Counted from the first letter of the stretch, positions 26,098 through 35,370 are shown. The stretch is 64,000 nt of DNA from Nitrobacteraceae bacterium AZCC 2146 (GCA_036924855.1 JBAGRP010000001.1:2666001-2730000); one strand, 5' to 3'. Made by a program: numbers and translations. Notes: a model not told the origin generated them from the letters alone.

Positions 26098-27843
26098 GTG
26101 AACAACATCCGCTCCACGCTCGCGACCGTCTGGCGAATCGCGATCCCGTATTTCCGCTCCGAAGACAAATGGATGGCGCGCGGCCTGCTGGCGGCGGTGA
26201 TCGTCATCGAGCTCGCGGTGGTCGGTCTCAACGTGTTGTTCAACCGCTGGAACAACGTGTTCTACAACGCGCTGCAGGAGCGCAACCTCGACGTCTTCAC
26301 CTATCAGCTCGGCTACTTTTCGTTTCTGGCGGCGATCTTCATCGCGCTGAGAGTCTATCAACTCTACCTCAATCAGTGGCTGCAGATCCGCTGGCGGCGC
26401 TGGATGACCGACCGCTATCTCGGCGGCTGGCTGTCGCATGGCAACCACTACCGGATGCAGCTGCAGGGCGACGCCGCCGACAACCCGGACCAGCGCATTG
26501 CGGAAGACACCCAGCTGTTCGTCGATCGCACGCTCACGCTTGGCGTTGGCTTGCTGAGTTCGGTAGTCACGCTGGCATCGTTCGTGGTGATCCTGTGGGG
26601 CCTGTCGGACGCCGCGCCGCTGCATGTATTCGGCCGCGACATTCCGATTCCCGGCTATCTGGTCTGGGCCGCCTTGATCTATGCGGTCATCGGAACGGTG
26701 CTGACCCACCTGATCGGCTCACCGCTGATGGGGCTGAATTTCCAGCAGCAGCAGTATGAAGCCGACTTCCGCTTCAACCTGGTCCGCGCCCGCGAGAATG
26801 CCGAACAGATCGCACTGCTGCGCGGCGAGCCGGTCGAGCGGTTGCGGCTGTCGTCGCGCTTCCAGCGCGTGGTGGGCAACTGGCTCGACATCATGAGCCG
26901 CACCAAGAAGCTGACAGCCTTCACGGCCAGCTATTCGCAGGCCTCGATCATCTTCCCCTACATCCTGGTGGCGCCGGCCTATTTCGCCGAGAAGGTCCAG
27001 CTTGGCGGCATGATGCAGACCGCATCGGCCTTCGGCAGCGTGCAGGACGCGCTGTCGTTCTTCATCACCGCCTATCGCACGCTGGCCGAATGGCAGGCCG
27101 GCGTCGCCCGTCTCGATGGTTTCGAGAGCGCGATCGCCAGCGCGGAGTCGCTCACGACGAAGGCCGACATCATCCACGTCGCGCCGGCCGACAGCGGCGC
27201 CATCGACTTGAAGCAGCTGATGGTCAATCTGCCCAACGGCACGCCGCTGGTTTCCGCCGATGGCTTCAGCTTCCGCGGCGGCGAACGCACGCTGTTCACC
27301 GGGCCCTCGGGCGCAGGCAAGTCCACCCTGTTCCGGGCCATCGCCGGCATCTGGCCGTTCGGCACCGGTCGGATTGCGATTCCCGCCAAAGCGACATTGA
27401 TGATGCTGCCGCAGCGGCCGTATTTCCCGGTCGGCTCCCTGCAGGACGCCATCGCCTATCCCGCCGAGACCAGCGCGTTCGGCCCGCAACGCATCGCCGA
27501 AGCCATCACGGCGGTCGGCCTGCCGGCGCTGGTCAGCCGGCTCGACGAGGAGGCGCACTGGAATCGGATGCTGTCGCTCGGCGAGCAGCAGCGCCTCGGC
27601 GTCGCCCGCGCTCTGCTGCACCAGCCGCAATATCTGTTCCTCGACGAGGCCACCGCGTCGCTCGACGAGCCGTCGGAAGCCGCGCTTTACAGGCTCATCG
27701 AGGAGAAGCTGCCCACAACGACCGTTGTCTCGATCGGCCATCGCAGCACGCTGCAGGCCTTCCATCAGCGCAACGTCAGCCTGGTGCGATCCGGCGACCG
27801 TTTCGCGTTGCGGGACATCAAGGAAGGCGCGAAACTAGTTTGA
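26098..27843 (+). CDS. SbmA/BacA-like ABC transporter (fused membrane and ATPase domains)
   Basis: A 581-residue half-transporter: an SbmA/BacA-type membrane domain with about six helices (residues 20-300) fused to an ATPase. Walker A GPSGAGKST is about 402-410, the signature LGEQQR about 494-499 and Walker B YLFLDEATAS about 511-520. Proteins of this kind take up or export peptides and very-long-chain fatty acids; in rhizobia BacA is needed for symbiosis and lipid A very-long-chain acylation. BacA itself lacks an ATPase, so this is the ABC-type relative (YddA/ExsE class). The GTG at 26098 has GGAG at the right distance; an upstream ATG (26041) lacks one. Confidence 0.88.
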   Translation: MNNIRSTLATVWRIAIPYFRSEDKWMARGLLAAVIVIELAVVGLNVLFNRWNNVFYNALQERNLDVFTYQLGYFSFLAAIFIALRVYQLYLNQWLQIRWRRWMTDRYLGGWLSHGNHYRMQLQGDAADNPDQRIAEDTQLFVDRTLTLGVGLLSSVVTLASFVVILWGLSDAAPLHVFGRDIPIPGYLVWAALIYAVIGTVLTHLIGSPLMGLNFQQQQYEADFRFNLVRARENAEQIALLRGEPVERLRLSSRFQRVVGNWLDIMSRTKKLTAFTASYSQASIIFPYILVAPAYFAEKVQLGGMMQTASAFGSVQDALSFFITAYRTLAEWQAGVARLDGFESAIASAESLTTKADIIHVAPADSGAIDLKQLMVNLPNGTPLVSADGFSFRGGERTLFTGPSGAGKSTLFRAIAGIWPFGTGRIAIPAKATLMMLPQRPYFPVGSLQDAIAYPAETSAFGPQRIAEAITAVGLPALVSRLDEEAHWNRMLSLGEQQRLGVARALLHQPQYLFLDEATASLDEPSEAALYRLIEEKLPTTTVVSIGHRSTLQAFHQRNVSLVRSGDRFALRDIKEGAKLV

Positions 27844-27858
27844 ACAGCGGGGTGTCAG

Positions 27859-28371
27859 CTAACCCCAGTGCCGCGGCCATGAGCGGCGGCCTATCCAGCG
27901 GTGCCAGACGAAGGCGAAGGCCGCAAGCAGCAGCGCACCCGCCAGCACCGGTGCGATCAGGAACGTCCACGGCAGATTGTTGGACACCACCAGCAGCGGG
28001 TTGATTCCTGCCGGCGGATGAAAGGTGCCGGTGCCGTACATCGCCAGCACGGCCAGTCCCACCGCCATGGCGGCCGCCCAGCCATGGGGCCCGGTCAGCT
28101 TCAGCACCGCCAACCCCACCAGCGTCGAGACGACATGGCCGCCGATCAGCGCGCGCGGCTGCGCCGGCTCGGCTTCAGGCGATCCGATCACCAGCACGAT
28201 GGAGGTCGCGAAGGGGATGATGACGAGCGGATAATGGGCGACGGCGGAGAACCACTCCATGACGCCGATGGCAATGGCAGCGCCGAGCCCGGCCACGGCT
28301 CCGGCCAGAATGTTGCGGTGGTTGTTGCGGCGGATCGCCGTCATCGCCGCCTGCCACCAATCCCGTCCCAT
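27859..28371 (-). CDS. HPP family membrane protein
   Basis: A 170-residue integral membrane protein with four hydrophobic helices. The family signature HPPAGINPL is present near 117-125, after GTGTF. HPP proteins have been linked to nitrite transport in plastids, but the bacterial role is unclear. The ATG at 28371 lies close to the terminator of the porin gene upstream. It is convergent with the ABC transporter, with 15 bases between stops. Confidence 0.88.
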   Translation of the reverse strand: MGRDWWQAAMTAIRRNNHRNILAGAVAGLGAAIAIGVMEWFSAVAHYPLVIIPFATSIVLVIGSPEAEPAQPRALIGGHVVSTLVGLAVLKLTGPHGWAAAMAVGLAVLAMYGTGTFHPPAGINPLLVVSNNLPWTFLIAPVLAGALLLAAFAFVWHRWIGRRSWPRHWG

Positions 28372-28390
28372 GCAAAGCTCATCCCAAAAG

Positions 28391-28422
28391 AAAAGGGGCG
28401 GCAGATCGCTCTGCCGCCCCTT
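28391..28422 (-). terminator. Terminator of the TorF-like porin gene
   Basis: AAGGGGCGGCAG (28393-28404) and its complement (28411-28422), with a six-base loop. On the minus strand the stem is followed by TTTTCTTTT. It lies 18 bases beyond the porin stop. Confidence 0.85.
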
Positions 28423-28439
28423 GGTCTGGATCGAAGTGC

Positions 28440-29429
28440 TTACTTCAGGTTGGTCATCGCGGTCAGGTCAGCCGACAGCTTGACGATGCCGGTCGCGCCG
28501 CACCAGCTGGAGCCAGCGCCACCCGGGTTGATCGCGGTCTTGTTGTTGACGCCCGACGCCGTGAAGTCGCTGGTGAAGGCGTTGCAGTCACCCTTCGACA
28601 GGTTGGTGTCGGAGTAGCGCAAGTCCAGCGTGAAGACCTTGTAGGTGAAGCCGATACCGATGTTCCAGGTGTTGTAGTCAGCATACTTGATGCCGGGGCC
28701 ATTCGGGGGGGTCAGCGAGTAGAATGAATCCGAGGTTCCGAGCCACTGGCGACCGAACTCACCCGAGACGTAGGAGCCGATGCCGGTCGAGCCGAACCAG
28801 GTCGACGGCGCAATCACCTTACCGGTGATCGAAGCGTAGGTGCCGTCAGCGCCCAAGTTCAGGAAGTTCGGGGAGTAGTAAGCGTTGCCGCCGAGCGAGA
28901 AGTAATCATTGAAGGTGTAGTTCAGCTTGGCGTAGCCCTCGTAGAAGCTCGCATCCTTTTTCGCCACGTTGCCGTTGGCGAGAGCCGAGGAACCGAGCGG
29001 GCAGAGAACGCCACCACCCTGGACCGTGTCGATGCACTGGCCACCCGGATAACCGTAGTACCAGAAGCCGAAGTCGAAGGCGGCGGCGCCCCAGGTCGGG
29101 CGGATACCGAAGTAGCCATCGATTTCAGCGGCGGCGCGGTTGGCGAAGGAGATGCTCTCGCCCGACACACCGGCGTACAGCTGGACGTCCTTGGTGATGT
29201 TGTAGCGCGGCTCGAAGTAAGCGGCGACAGAACCCTTCTGGCCGTTCGACTGGGTGACACCGCGGAACACGTAATTGCTCATGATCGCGCCGCCGAAGGC
29301 CACATCCCAAGGATTGAAAGCCTCGATCGGCGGGGCCTTCTTGTACATCTTGGCGGCCATATCGGCAGCAGAAGCCGAGCTCACCCCCACCGCGAGCATC
29401 GCTGCAACCGTAACAATTACCTTCTTCAT
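28440..29429 (-). CDS. TorF family putative porin
   Basis: A 329-residue outer-membrane beta-barrel. The signal peptide is 1-22 (MKKVIVTVAAMLAVGVSSAS ending SAA). The mature part has repeated beta-strand pairs with aromatic girdles, for example DVAFGGAIMSNYVFRGVTQS and YGYPGGQC; TorF/Gcw_chp family barrels begin this way. One Cys pair (QCIDT, VLCPLG) and a second near the C-terminus (KGDCNAF, SSWCGAT) may form surface-loop disulfides. The ATG at 29429 has GGGGGA eight bases upstream and decides the start. Substrate unknown. Probably strongly expressed, with a long upstream leader region and a strong terminator. Confidence 0.9.
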   Translation of the reverse strand: MKKVIVTVAAMLAVGVSSASAADMAAKMYKKAPPIEAFNPWDVAFGGAIMSNYVFRGVTQSNGQKGSVAAYFEPRYNITKDVQLYAGVSGESISFANRAAAEIDGYFGIRPTWGAAAFDFGFWYYGYPGGQCIDTVQGGGVLCPLGSSALANGNVAKKDASFYEGYAKLNYTFNDYFSLGGNAYYSPNFLNLGADGTYASITGKVIAPSTWFGSTGIGSYVSGEFGRQWLGTSDSFYSLTPPNGPGIKYADYNTWNIGIGFTYKVFTLDLRYSDTNLSKGDCNAFTSDFTASGVNNKTAINPGGAGSSWCGATGIVKLSADLTAMTNLK

Positions 29430-29883
29430 GACGTTCCCCCATCGCATTTGAAACCAGTGCAGTTTCGTGTCTGAAAAGACGGCGAGACCGCGAAATCCGT
29501 TAATGTGACGCAACTCTGGGACGCAAAGGCCGCCTGGTGAAGTAAAAAAAACGAGCAACTGCCGACTTATTGGGCGTTCTGACGTTTCCGTGAGAGGTTG
29601 TCGGTATGTGTTGCAAAACCACAACATTTTTGGAGCCATTCCAGACCGAAAATACCACCAGGAGGAATAAGCGGGCAGGCTAAACCTTTGGGTGCAAGGT
29701 TACCGCCGGGTGGTTGGATCACTTTCATGACGAAGAGAGCCTACCAGCCCCGGCCGAATCGGCACCGCAATGGGTTGCTCTCACCGAATCGACCTCCCCT
29801 GACAACGCGAAAGGCCGCAGCGGCAAACGCTGCGGCCTTGATTCTCTCGGATCATCCGCCCCACGAGGGCGAATGATCCGGCA
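29430..29883. other. Intergenic region between the porin and histone-like genes
   Basis: 454 bases with no supported gene. It holds the porin promoter side (near 29440-29640) and, from 29811 to 29839, a terminator. The stretch 29695-29726 resembles the 3' end of 16S rRNA with gaps but is not a functional rRNA. Confidence 0.55.
29811..29839. terminator. Terminator of the histone-like gene
   Basis: AAGGCCGCAGCG (29811-29822) and its complement (29828-29839) with a five-base loop. It lies 45 bases past the stop of the histone-like gene on the minus strand. Confidence 0.65.
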
Positions 29884-30450
29884 CTACCTGGGCCCGTCGT
29901 GGTCCGGCGTGTCGGCATCCGAAGATTCGATCGGGGTCGTCTCGCCGGTAGAATGTCCCTCAACCGGGGCCGGATCAGGTTCCGGAGCGGACCAGCTCGG
30001 CGCTTCCGGAGCCGGCGCAGCTGTTTCCACCGGCTTGGGCTTGCGGATGCGGGGCTTCTTCGGCGCGGGCGGCTTGGGCGGCGGAGCCACGGGCGCGGGA
30101 GCAACTGGCGCCGCCTTCTTCACCGGAGCTTTCGCCGAAGCCTTCTTGGCCGGCGTTTTGGCAGCAGCTTTTTTGGTGGATTTCTTCGCTGCTTTCTTGG
30201 CGGCCTTTTTCGGCGCGGCCTTCTTCGCAGCTTTTTTCGCAACCTTCTTGGCGGTCTTCTTCACGGCCTTCTTGGCTGATTTCTTCGCGGTCTTCTTGGC
30301 AGCTTTCTTGGCTGTTTTCTTGGCCGTCTTTTTAGACGACTTCTTTGCCGACTTCTTGGAAGTCTTTTTCGCGGCCTTCGCCGCCATCAGAAGCTTCTTT
30401 TTGCTTTTCTTGTCCTTCTTGCCTTTTTTATCCTTCTTGCCTTTAGCCAT
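29884..30450 (-). CDS. Histone H1-like Lys/Ala-rich DNA-binding protein
   Basis: A 188-residue protein. The first 130 residues are almost only Lys, Ala, Ser and Thr, in KKAAKK/KKTAKK repeats like the C-terminal tail of eukaryotic histone H1 and bacterial AlgP/HctB-like proteins. The C-terminal 50 residues are Pro/Ala/Glu-rich and acidic. The basic tail is expected to bind DNA without sequence preference. The repeats are coded by shifting AAG-rich codons, so the DNA is low-complexity and prone to length change by slippage. The ATG at 30450 has AGGAGG upstream. Confidence 0.85.
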   Translation of the reverse strand: MAKGKKDKKGKKDKKSKKKLLMAAKAAKKTSKKSAKKSSKKTAKKTAKKAAKKTAKKSAKKAVKKTAKKVAKKAAKKAAPKKAAKKAAKKSTKKAAAKTPAKKASAKAPVKKAAPVAPAPVAPPPKPPAPKKPRIRKPKPVETAAPAPEAPSWSAPEPDPAPVEGHSTGETTPIESSDADTPDHDGPR

Positions 30451-30527
30451 CGTGATCCTCCTGTTGGCGCCGATCGAGAGCGATCAGGCGTTCAAGTTGT
30501 CCGCGCCGGCGCGGGGCCTTTCGTCGA

Positions 30528-31841
30528 TCAGTTCAATCCTGGCCGGGGACCGCCTGTCGCCCAATCGAGAAGCTCAATCGTGTGTACGACAGGAACGGTC
30601 GTCCCCCCGGCGATCTGAACCATGCAGCCGATGTTGCCGGCGGCGATGATATCCGGCTTGACCATCGCGATATTGGCGACCTTGCGATCGCGCAATTGGC
30701 TCGCAAGATCAGGCTGGAGAATGTTGTACGTTCCCGCCGAACCGCAACACAAATGGCTCTCCGGTATATCTTTCACCACGAATCCATTCTTGGAAAGCAA
30801 TTCTTTCGGGGCTTGCGTGATTTTCTGGCCGTGCTGCAACGAGCACGCCGAGTGATACGCGACGACGAGATCGCTTTGCTGCTGTGGCGCAGGCATATCC
30901 ATGCTGCTGACATACTCGGTGATATCTTTCGCCAGCGACGACACCTTCGCCGCAGGACCTGCGAATTCGGGGTCCTCGCGCAGCATGAAACCGTAGTCCT
31001 TGATCACCGTGCCGCAGCCGGACGCCGTCACCAGAATGGCGTCGAGGCCGCCGCGATCGGCCTCCCCGAGCCAGACGCCGATATTGGCGCGCGCCCGCGA
31101 AAGCGCATCGCCATCGCGGCCAAGATGATGTGTCAGCGCGCCGCAGCATTGCTCGTCCTTGACCAGCACGACCTCGATGCCATGCCGGGTCAGCAGGCGG
31201 ATCGCGGCCTCGTTGATCCGCGGCGCCAGCACCTGCTGGGCGCAGCCCTGCAGCAACGCGACACGGCCGCGCCGGGGGCCCACCGCCGGAAACACGCTGC
31301 CGCCGGCCGGGCCCGCCGCGGGGAGCACCTTCGGCGCCAGCAGCAACATAGCCCTGATCCGGCTCAGCAGGTTCGGATTGGCCTGCTTGCGCGTCGATGG
31401 CAGCAGCAGCGCCAGCGGACGCACCAGCCGCGCCAGCATCATGCTGGCGCGAAACAGCGCCGGCCGCGGCAGCACCCGGGCCAGCACGTCGCGCAGCAGC
31501 CGCTCGTTGAGCGGCCTTGTGTAGTCCCGCTCGATCCTAACCCGCGCCTGATCGACCAGATGCATGTAGTTCACGCCTGAGGGGCAGGTGGTCATGCAGG
31601 CGAGACACGACAGGCAGCGGTCGATGTGCTTGACCACCTCCTGCGTCGGCGCCTGGTCCTTCTCCAGCATCTCCTTGATCAAGTAGATCCGCCCGCGCGG
31701 ACTATCCAACTCGTCGCCCAGCAGCACATAGGTCGGACAGGTCGCGGTGCAGAATCCGCAGTGCACGCAGGCGCGCAGGATCTTGTCGGCCTCGGCGATA
31801 TCCGGATTGGCCAGTTGCGTGAGCGTAAAGTCGGTTTTCAT
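30528..31841 (-). CDS. glcF: Glycolate oxidase iron-sulfur subunit
   Basis: GlcF carries electrons from glycolate oxidation to the quinone pool. 437 residues with two 4Fe-4S motifs: CVHCGFCTATCP (25-36) and CLSCLACMTTCP (76-87). Two CCG-type domains follow, with DEQCCGALTHHLG near 235 and SHLCCGSAGTYN near 360. The ATG overlaps the stop of glcE by 4 bases (ATGA). It is the last gene of the minus-strand glcDEF unit. Confidence 0.95.
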   Translation of the reverse strand: MKTDFTLTQLANPDIAEADKILRACVHCGFCTATCPTYVLLGDELDSPRGRIYLIKEMLEKDQAPTQEVVKHIDRCLSCLACMTTCPSGVNYMHLVDQARVRIERDYTRPLNERLLRDVLARVLPRPALFRASMMLARLVRPLALLLPSTRKQANPNLLSRIRAMLLLAPKVLPAAGPAGGSVFPAVGPRRGRVALLQGCAQQVLAPRINEAAIRLLTRHGIEVVLVKDEQCCGALTHHLGRDGDALSRARANIGVWLGEADRGGLDAILVTASGCGTVIKDYGFMLREDPEFAGPAAKVSSLAKDITEYVSSMDMPAPQQQSDLVVAYHSACSLQHGQKITQAPKELLSKNGFVVKDIPESHLCCGSAGTYNILQPDLASQLRDRKVANIAMVKPDIIAAGNIGCMVQIAGGTTVPVVHTIELLDWATGGPRPGLN

Positions 31842-33082
31842 GTCACGGGTCCTCGCGACATCCGGCCGCGATTGAGAATGTTTTTCGGATCGAAACTGTG
31901 CCGTACCCGCTCGCCGAGCGCGGCGAGGCCGGCAGCTTGCGGATGGAACACATCGACCGCGCGCCGTACCTGCTCATCCGCGCGGATCAGCGTGGCATGG
32001 CCGCCGACCGCATTGACGCGCTGGCGCAGTTGCGCCGCCTGCGCATCGACTGAGGGCGGCAGCGCCGCCCAGATCAGCCCGCCGCCCCAGTCGTAGATCA
32101 CCTCGCCCTGCGAGCCCTTCGCCAGCCCCTGGCCGAGCGCGCCGCCCGACGCCGGCGGGCAGACGATGCGCCATACCGGCCACAGCGCCCGCGGACCGCT
32201 GGCCGCGAACGGCACGACGTCGCGCACGCCTGCCCACAACAATGCGGAGTGACTATCCTCGGCAATCTCCGCCGTGCCGAACGAGGCCAGCGCCGCGGCC
32301 AGCGACACCGCGCGGTGCTTCGCCGACGACGTGATGCCTTCGAGCCGCAGTAGCGTCACCGCTTGGTCGGGCGCGGCGATCTCGCCGAGCGGCCCCTGCG
32401 TAGTGCGCAGCGCCGAGCCCGGCAGATGCGCGGCACCGGACACATCGAACGGCGAACCCAGCGCCGCTGTCATCGCCTTGTTCGCCGCGAGGTCGTCGAG
32501 CCCGCGCAGCACCAGCGTGCGCTCGCTCTCGGCGCGCGGCATCACCTTCAGCGTCACCTCGGTCATCACGGCGAGTGTACCCCAGGAGCCCGCCAGCAGC
32601 TTGCAGAGATCGTAGCCGGTGACGTTCTTCACCACCCGGCCGCCGGCCTTGAAGCTATCGCCGAAGCCCGACACCGCATGCGCCCCGAGCAGATGATCCC
32701 GCGCGCCGCCAGCCTGGATCCGCCGTGGCCCCGCCAGCCCCGCGCCGATCATGCCGCCGATGGTGCCGACATCCGGCGTGCCCAGCAACTGCGAGGTGTT
32801 CATCGGCTCGAAGGAGAACTGCTGGTTCCTGGAATCGATCAGCGACAGCACATCGGCCAGCGGCGTGCCGGCCTGCACCGTGATGATCAACTCGTTCGGC
32901 TCGTAGGACGTCACCGCATTCAGTGCGGAAAGATCGAGCAGCGCATTGGTCGCCACGGGCTGGCCGACCATCCGCTTGCTGCCATGGCCGATAATCTCCA
33001 GCGGCTGTTCGCTGGCAATCGCCGCGCGCACCGCCTGCTCGACGTCCAGGGCGTCGCGTACTTTCAAAGTGTCCACATTCAC
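31838..33082 (-). CDS. glcE: Glycolate oxidase FAD-binding subunit
   Basis: A 414-residue PCMH-type FAD subunit that works with GlcD and GlcF to convert glycolate to glyoxylate. The FAD block PNELIITVQAGTPLADV is near 60-76, and TPDVGTIGGMIGAGLAGPRR is near 104-123. The start is a GTG at 33082, seven bases after the glcD stop. The stop is inside the glcF start. Confidence 0.93.
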   Translation of the reverse strand: MNVDTLKVRDALDVEQAVRAAIASEQPLEIIGHGSKRMVGQPVATNALLDLSALNAVTSYEPNELIITVQAGTPLADVLSLIDSRNQQFSFEPMNTSQLLGTPDVGTIGGMIGAGLAGPRRIQAGGARDHLLGAHAVSGFGDSFKAGGRVVKNVTGYDLCKLLAGSWGTLAVMTEVTLKVMPRAESERTLVLRGLDDLAANKAMTAALGSPFDVSGAAHLPGSALRTTQGPLGEIAAPDQAVTLLRLEGITSSAKHRAVSLAAALASFGTAEIAEDSHSALLWAGVRDVVPFAASGPRALWPVWRIVCPPASGGALGQGLAKGSQGEVIYDWGGGLIWAALPPSVDAQAAQLRQRVNAVGGHATLIRADEQVRRAVDVFHPQAAGLAALGERVRHSFDPKNILNRGRMSRGPVT

Positions 33083-33088
33083 GCCTGC

Positions 33089-34582
33089 TCAAAATCGAGG
33101 AAGATCGGGAAACGCCAGCTTACCGCCATGCACATGGACGCGGCCGAGTTCGGCGCAGCGGTGCAGCGTCGGAAACACCTTGCCGGGATTTAGCAAGCCC
33201 TGGGCGTCGAAGGCGCATTTCAAACGTTGCTGCTGGTTGAGATCGATCTCGCTGAACATCTCCGGCATCAAATCGCGTTTCTCGATGCCGACGCCATGCT
33301 CGCCGGTGAGCACGCCGCCGACCTCCACACAAAGCCGCAGAATGTCGGCGCCGAAATCCTCGGCGCGCTGCAGCTCGCCCGGCTTGTTGGCATCGTACAG
33401 AATGAGCGGATGCAGGTTGCCATCGCCGGCGTGAAACACATTGGCAACGCCGAGGCCGTATTTCGCCGACATCTCCTTCATCCGCCTCAGCACCAGCGGC
33501 AAGGCGGCGCGCGGAATGGTGCCGTCCATGCAGAGATAGTCCGGCGAGATCCGTCCCACCGCCGGGAAGGCCGCCTTGCGGCCGGACCAGAACAGCAGGC
33601 GTTCCTGCTCGGAGGTCGAAATCTGGCAGGTGGTCGAGCCGCAGCCCAGCGCAATGGTCTCGACCCGCTTGATGAGTTCATCGACCTCGACGCCGGGCCC
33701 ATCGAGTTCGATGATCAGGAGCGCCTCGACGTCGAGCGGATAGCCGGCATGAACGAAGGCTTCGGCGGCGTGGATCGCCGGCCTGTCCATCATCTCCATG
33801 CCGCCCGGAATGATGCCGGCGCCGATGATGTCGGCAACGCATTTGCCGGCAGCCTCGACGTCGGCAAAGCCGACCATCAGGGCGCGGGCCGTCTCCGGCT
33901 TCTGCAGGATGCGCACGGTGATTTCGGTGATGACGCCGAGCAGGCCTTCGGAACCGGTGATGATGCCCATCAGGTCGTAGCCCGATGTCTCCGCCGACTT
34001 GCCGCCGACCTTGATGATTTCACCTGACATCAGCACGATCTCGCAGCCGAGCAGGTTGTTGGTGGTCATGCCGTATTTCAGGCAGTGCACGCCGCCGGAA
34101 TTCTCCGCGACATTGCCGCCGATCGAGCAGGCTATCTGCGACGACGGATCCGGCGCGTAATAGAAGCCGGCATGGGCCACCGCCTGGCTGATGGCGAGAT
34201 TGGTGACGCCAGGCTCGGTGACGACCGCACGGTTGTCGAAATCGATCTCGCGGATGCGTTTGAACTTGCCGAGACCAAGCAGCACAGCGTCAGCCAGCGG
34301 CAACGCACCGCCAGAGAGCGAGGTACCGGAACCGCGCGGCACCACCTTGATGCCGTTGTCGAAGCAATAGCGCAGCACCTTCGAGACCTGCTCCGTCGTA
34401 TCCGGCAGCACCACCACCATCGGCGGCTGGCGATAGGCCATCAGCCCGTCGGACTCGTAAGGCAGCATCTCGGCGGCGCTGGAGATGACGCCCTCGCCCG
34501 GCACGATCGCGCGCAGTGCAGCAACGATCGCATCGCGGCGAGCGAGCGTCGCCTGGTCCGCCGCGGGCATCATGATGGTCAT
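33089..34582 (-). CDS. glcD: Glycolate oxidase subunit, FAD-linked
   Basis: The catalytic FAD subunit of glycolate oxidase; 497 residues. FAD-binding PCMH sequence VVLPDTTEQVSKVLRY and PRGSGTSLSGGALP (about 72-86) are clear, as is the C-terminal ANVFHAGDGNLHPL and GGVLTGEHGVGIEKRDLM. The ATG at 34582 (MTIMMPAAD) is chosen, with GGGAG 11 bases upstream; a longer frame exists. First gene of glcDEF; no glcC-like regulator is adjacent. Confidence 0.94.
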   Translation of the reverse strand: MTIMMPAADQATLARRDAIVAALRAIVPGEGVISSAAEMLPYESDGLMAYRQPPMVVVLPDTTEQVSKVLRYCFDNGIKVVPRGSGTSLSGGALPLADAVLLGLGKFKRIREIDFDNRAVVTEPGVTNLAISQAVAHAGFYYAPDPSSQIACSIGGNVAENSGGVHCLKYGMTTNNLLGCEIVLMSGEIIKVGGKSAETSGYDLMGIITGSEGLLGVITEITVRILQKPETARALMVGFADVEAAGKCVADIIGAGIIPGGMEMMDRPAIHAAEAFVHAGYPLDVEALLIIELDGPGVEVDELIKRVETIALGCGSTTCQISTSEQERLLFWSGRKAAFPAVGRISPDYLCMDGTIPRAALPLVLRRMKEMSAKYGLGVANVFHAGDGNLHPLILYDANKPGELQRAEDFGADILRLCVEVGGVLTGEHGVGIEKRDLMPEMFSEIDLNQQQRLKCAFDAQGLLNPGKVFPTLHRCAELGRVHVHGGKLAFPDLPRF

Positions 34583-34778
34583 GTCTTGGTTTCTCCCGCG
34601 CAGCCGCCGTCTTGTCACAAACGATTGTTGTTCTCGGGAATCAAGCACGTCTCGCCAGGTTTGGGTAGGTCACCAAAGCACGATGGCGCAGACCTGCCGC
34701 GACGCCGTCCCGCTTGTGCATCGCCAGTCCCGCATGCGACAAATGCCTACGGAAAGCCAACAGCGAGAAGAGCCATCC

Positions 34779-35180
34779 ATGAAGAAGATCACCCTCCGCG
34801 CCCTGCTCATCGTCGCCGCAACCACTGCCGCCTCGTCCGCTGCTCTCGCGCAGGACGTCGCAGCCGGCAAGTCGTCGTTCAACAAGTGCCTGGCGTGCCA
34901 CTCGATCGGCGAAGGCGCCAAGAACAAGGTCGGCCCGGAACTCAACGGCCTCGACGGACGCAAATCCGGCACGGCGGAAGGCTATTCCTATTCCGACGCC
35001 AACAAGAATTCCGGCATCACCTGGAGCGAGGCGCAGTTCAAGGACTATATCAAGGATCCGAAGCTCAAGATCCCCGGCACCAAGATGGCCTTCGCCGGCA
35101 TCAAGAAAGAGACCGAGGTCAACGACCTCTGGGCGTTCATTTCGCAATACGACAAGGACGGCAAGGTCAAAGCCAAGTAA
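34779..35180 (+). CDS. Soluble class I cytochrome c
   Basis: A 133-residue periplasmic electron carrier. The signal peptide is 1-24 (MKKITLRALLIVAATTAASS ending ALA). The heme motif is CLACH (37-41), and GTKMAFAG supplies the axial Met near 100. Size and pattern fit the cytochrome c2/c550 group that links the bc1 complex to oxidases or reaction centres. GAGAAG precedes the ATG. Divergent from glcD, and followed directly by a palindromic repeat element. Confidence 0.9.
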   Translation: MKKITLRALLIVAATTAASSAALAQDVAAGKSSFNKCLACHSIGEGAKNKVGPELNGLDGRKSGTAEGYSYSDANKNSGITWSEAQFKDYIKDPKLKIPGTKMAFAGIKKETEVNDLWAFISQYDKDGKVKAK

Positions 35181-35206
35181 GGCTTCCAAGCGGCAAGCTT
35201 TGAGAC

Positions 35207-35370
35207 CTCGTGCCCCGGATGCAGCGCAATGCGCCGCGCCTAACGATGCGAAGCATCGTCAGGCGGCGTAGCGCGCTGCTGGTCCGGGGCCCATGGTTAC
35301 AATGGGAAAGCGTAGATCCCGGATCTGCGGAGCGGCATAAGGATGCCGCACCGCGTCCGGGACACGAGGC
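35207..35370. repeat. Large palindromic intergenic repeat
   Basis: A 164-base element with imperfect inverted ends: CCTCGTGCCCCGGA (35207-35220) and TCCGGGACACGAGG (35357-35370). Inner stems include CGATGC-GAA-GCATCG (near 35243-35258). Its right half shares CCGGGGCCCAT, CTGCGGAGCGGCAT and TCCGGGACACGAG with the element at 62294-62414. It follows the cytochrome gene and precedes the TetR gene's stop. Confidence 0.75.

Noticed and set aside
29900..30440. A repeat array that might look like a CRISPR or tandem satellite.
   Set aside because: Units vary in length and spacing and are explained by Lys/Ala codons in one reading frame; there are no constant repeats with unique spacers.
30582..31580. 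A 332-codon plus-strand frame opposite glcF.
   Set aside because: Shadow of a gene with clear iron-sulfur motifs; rich in His, Arg and Gln, without any domain.
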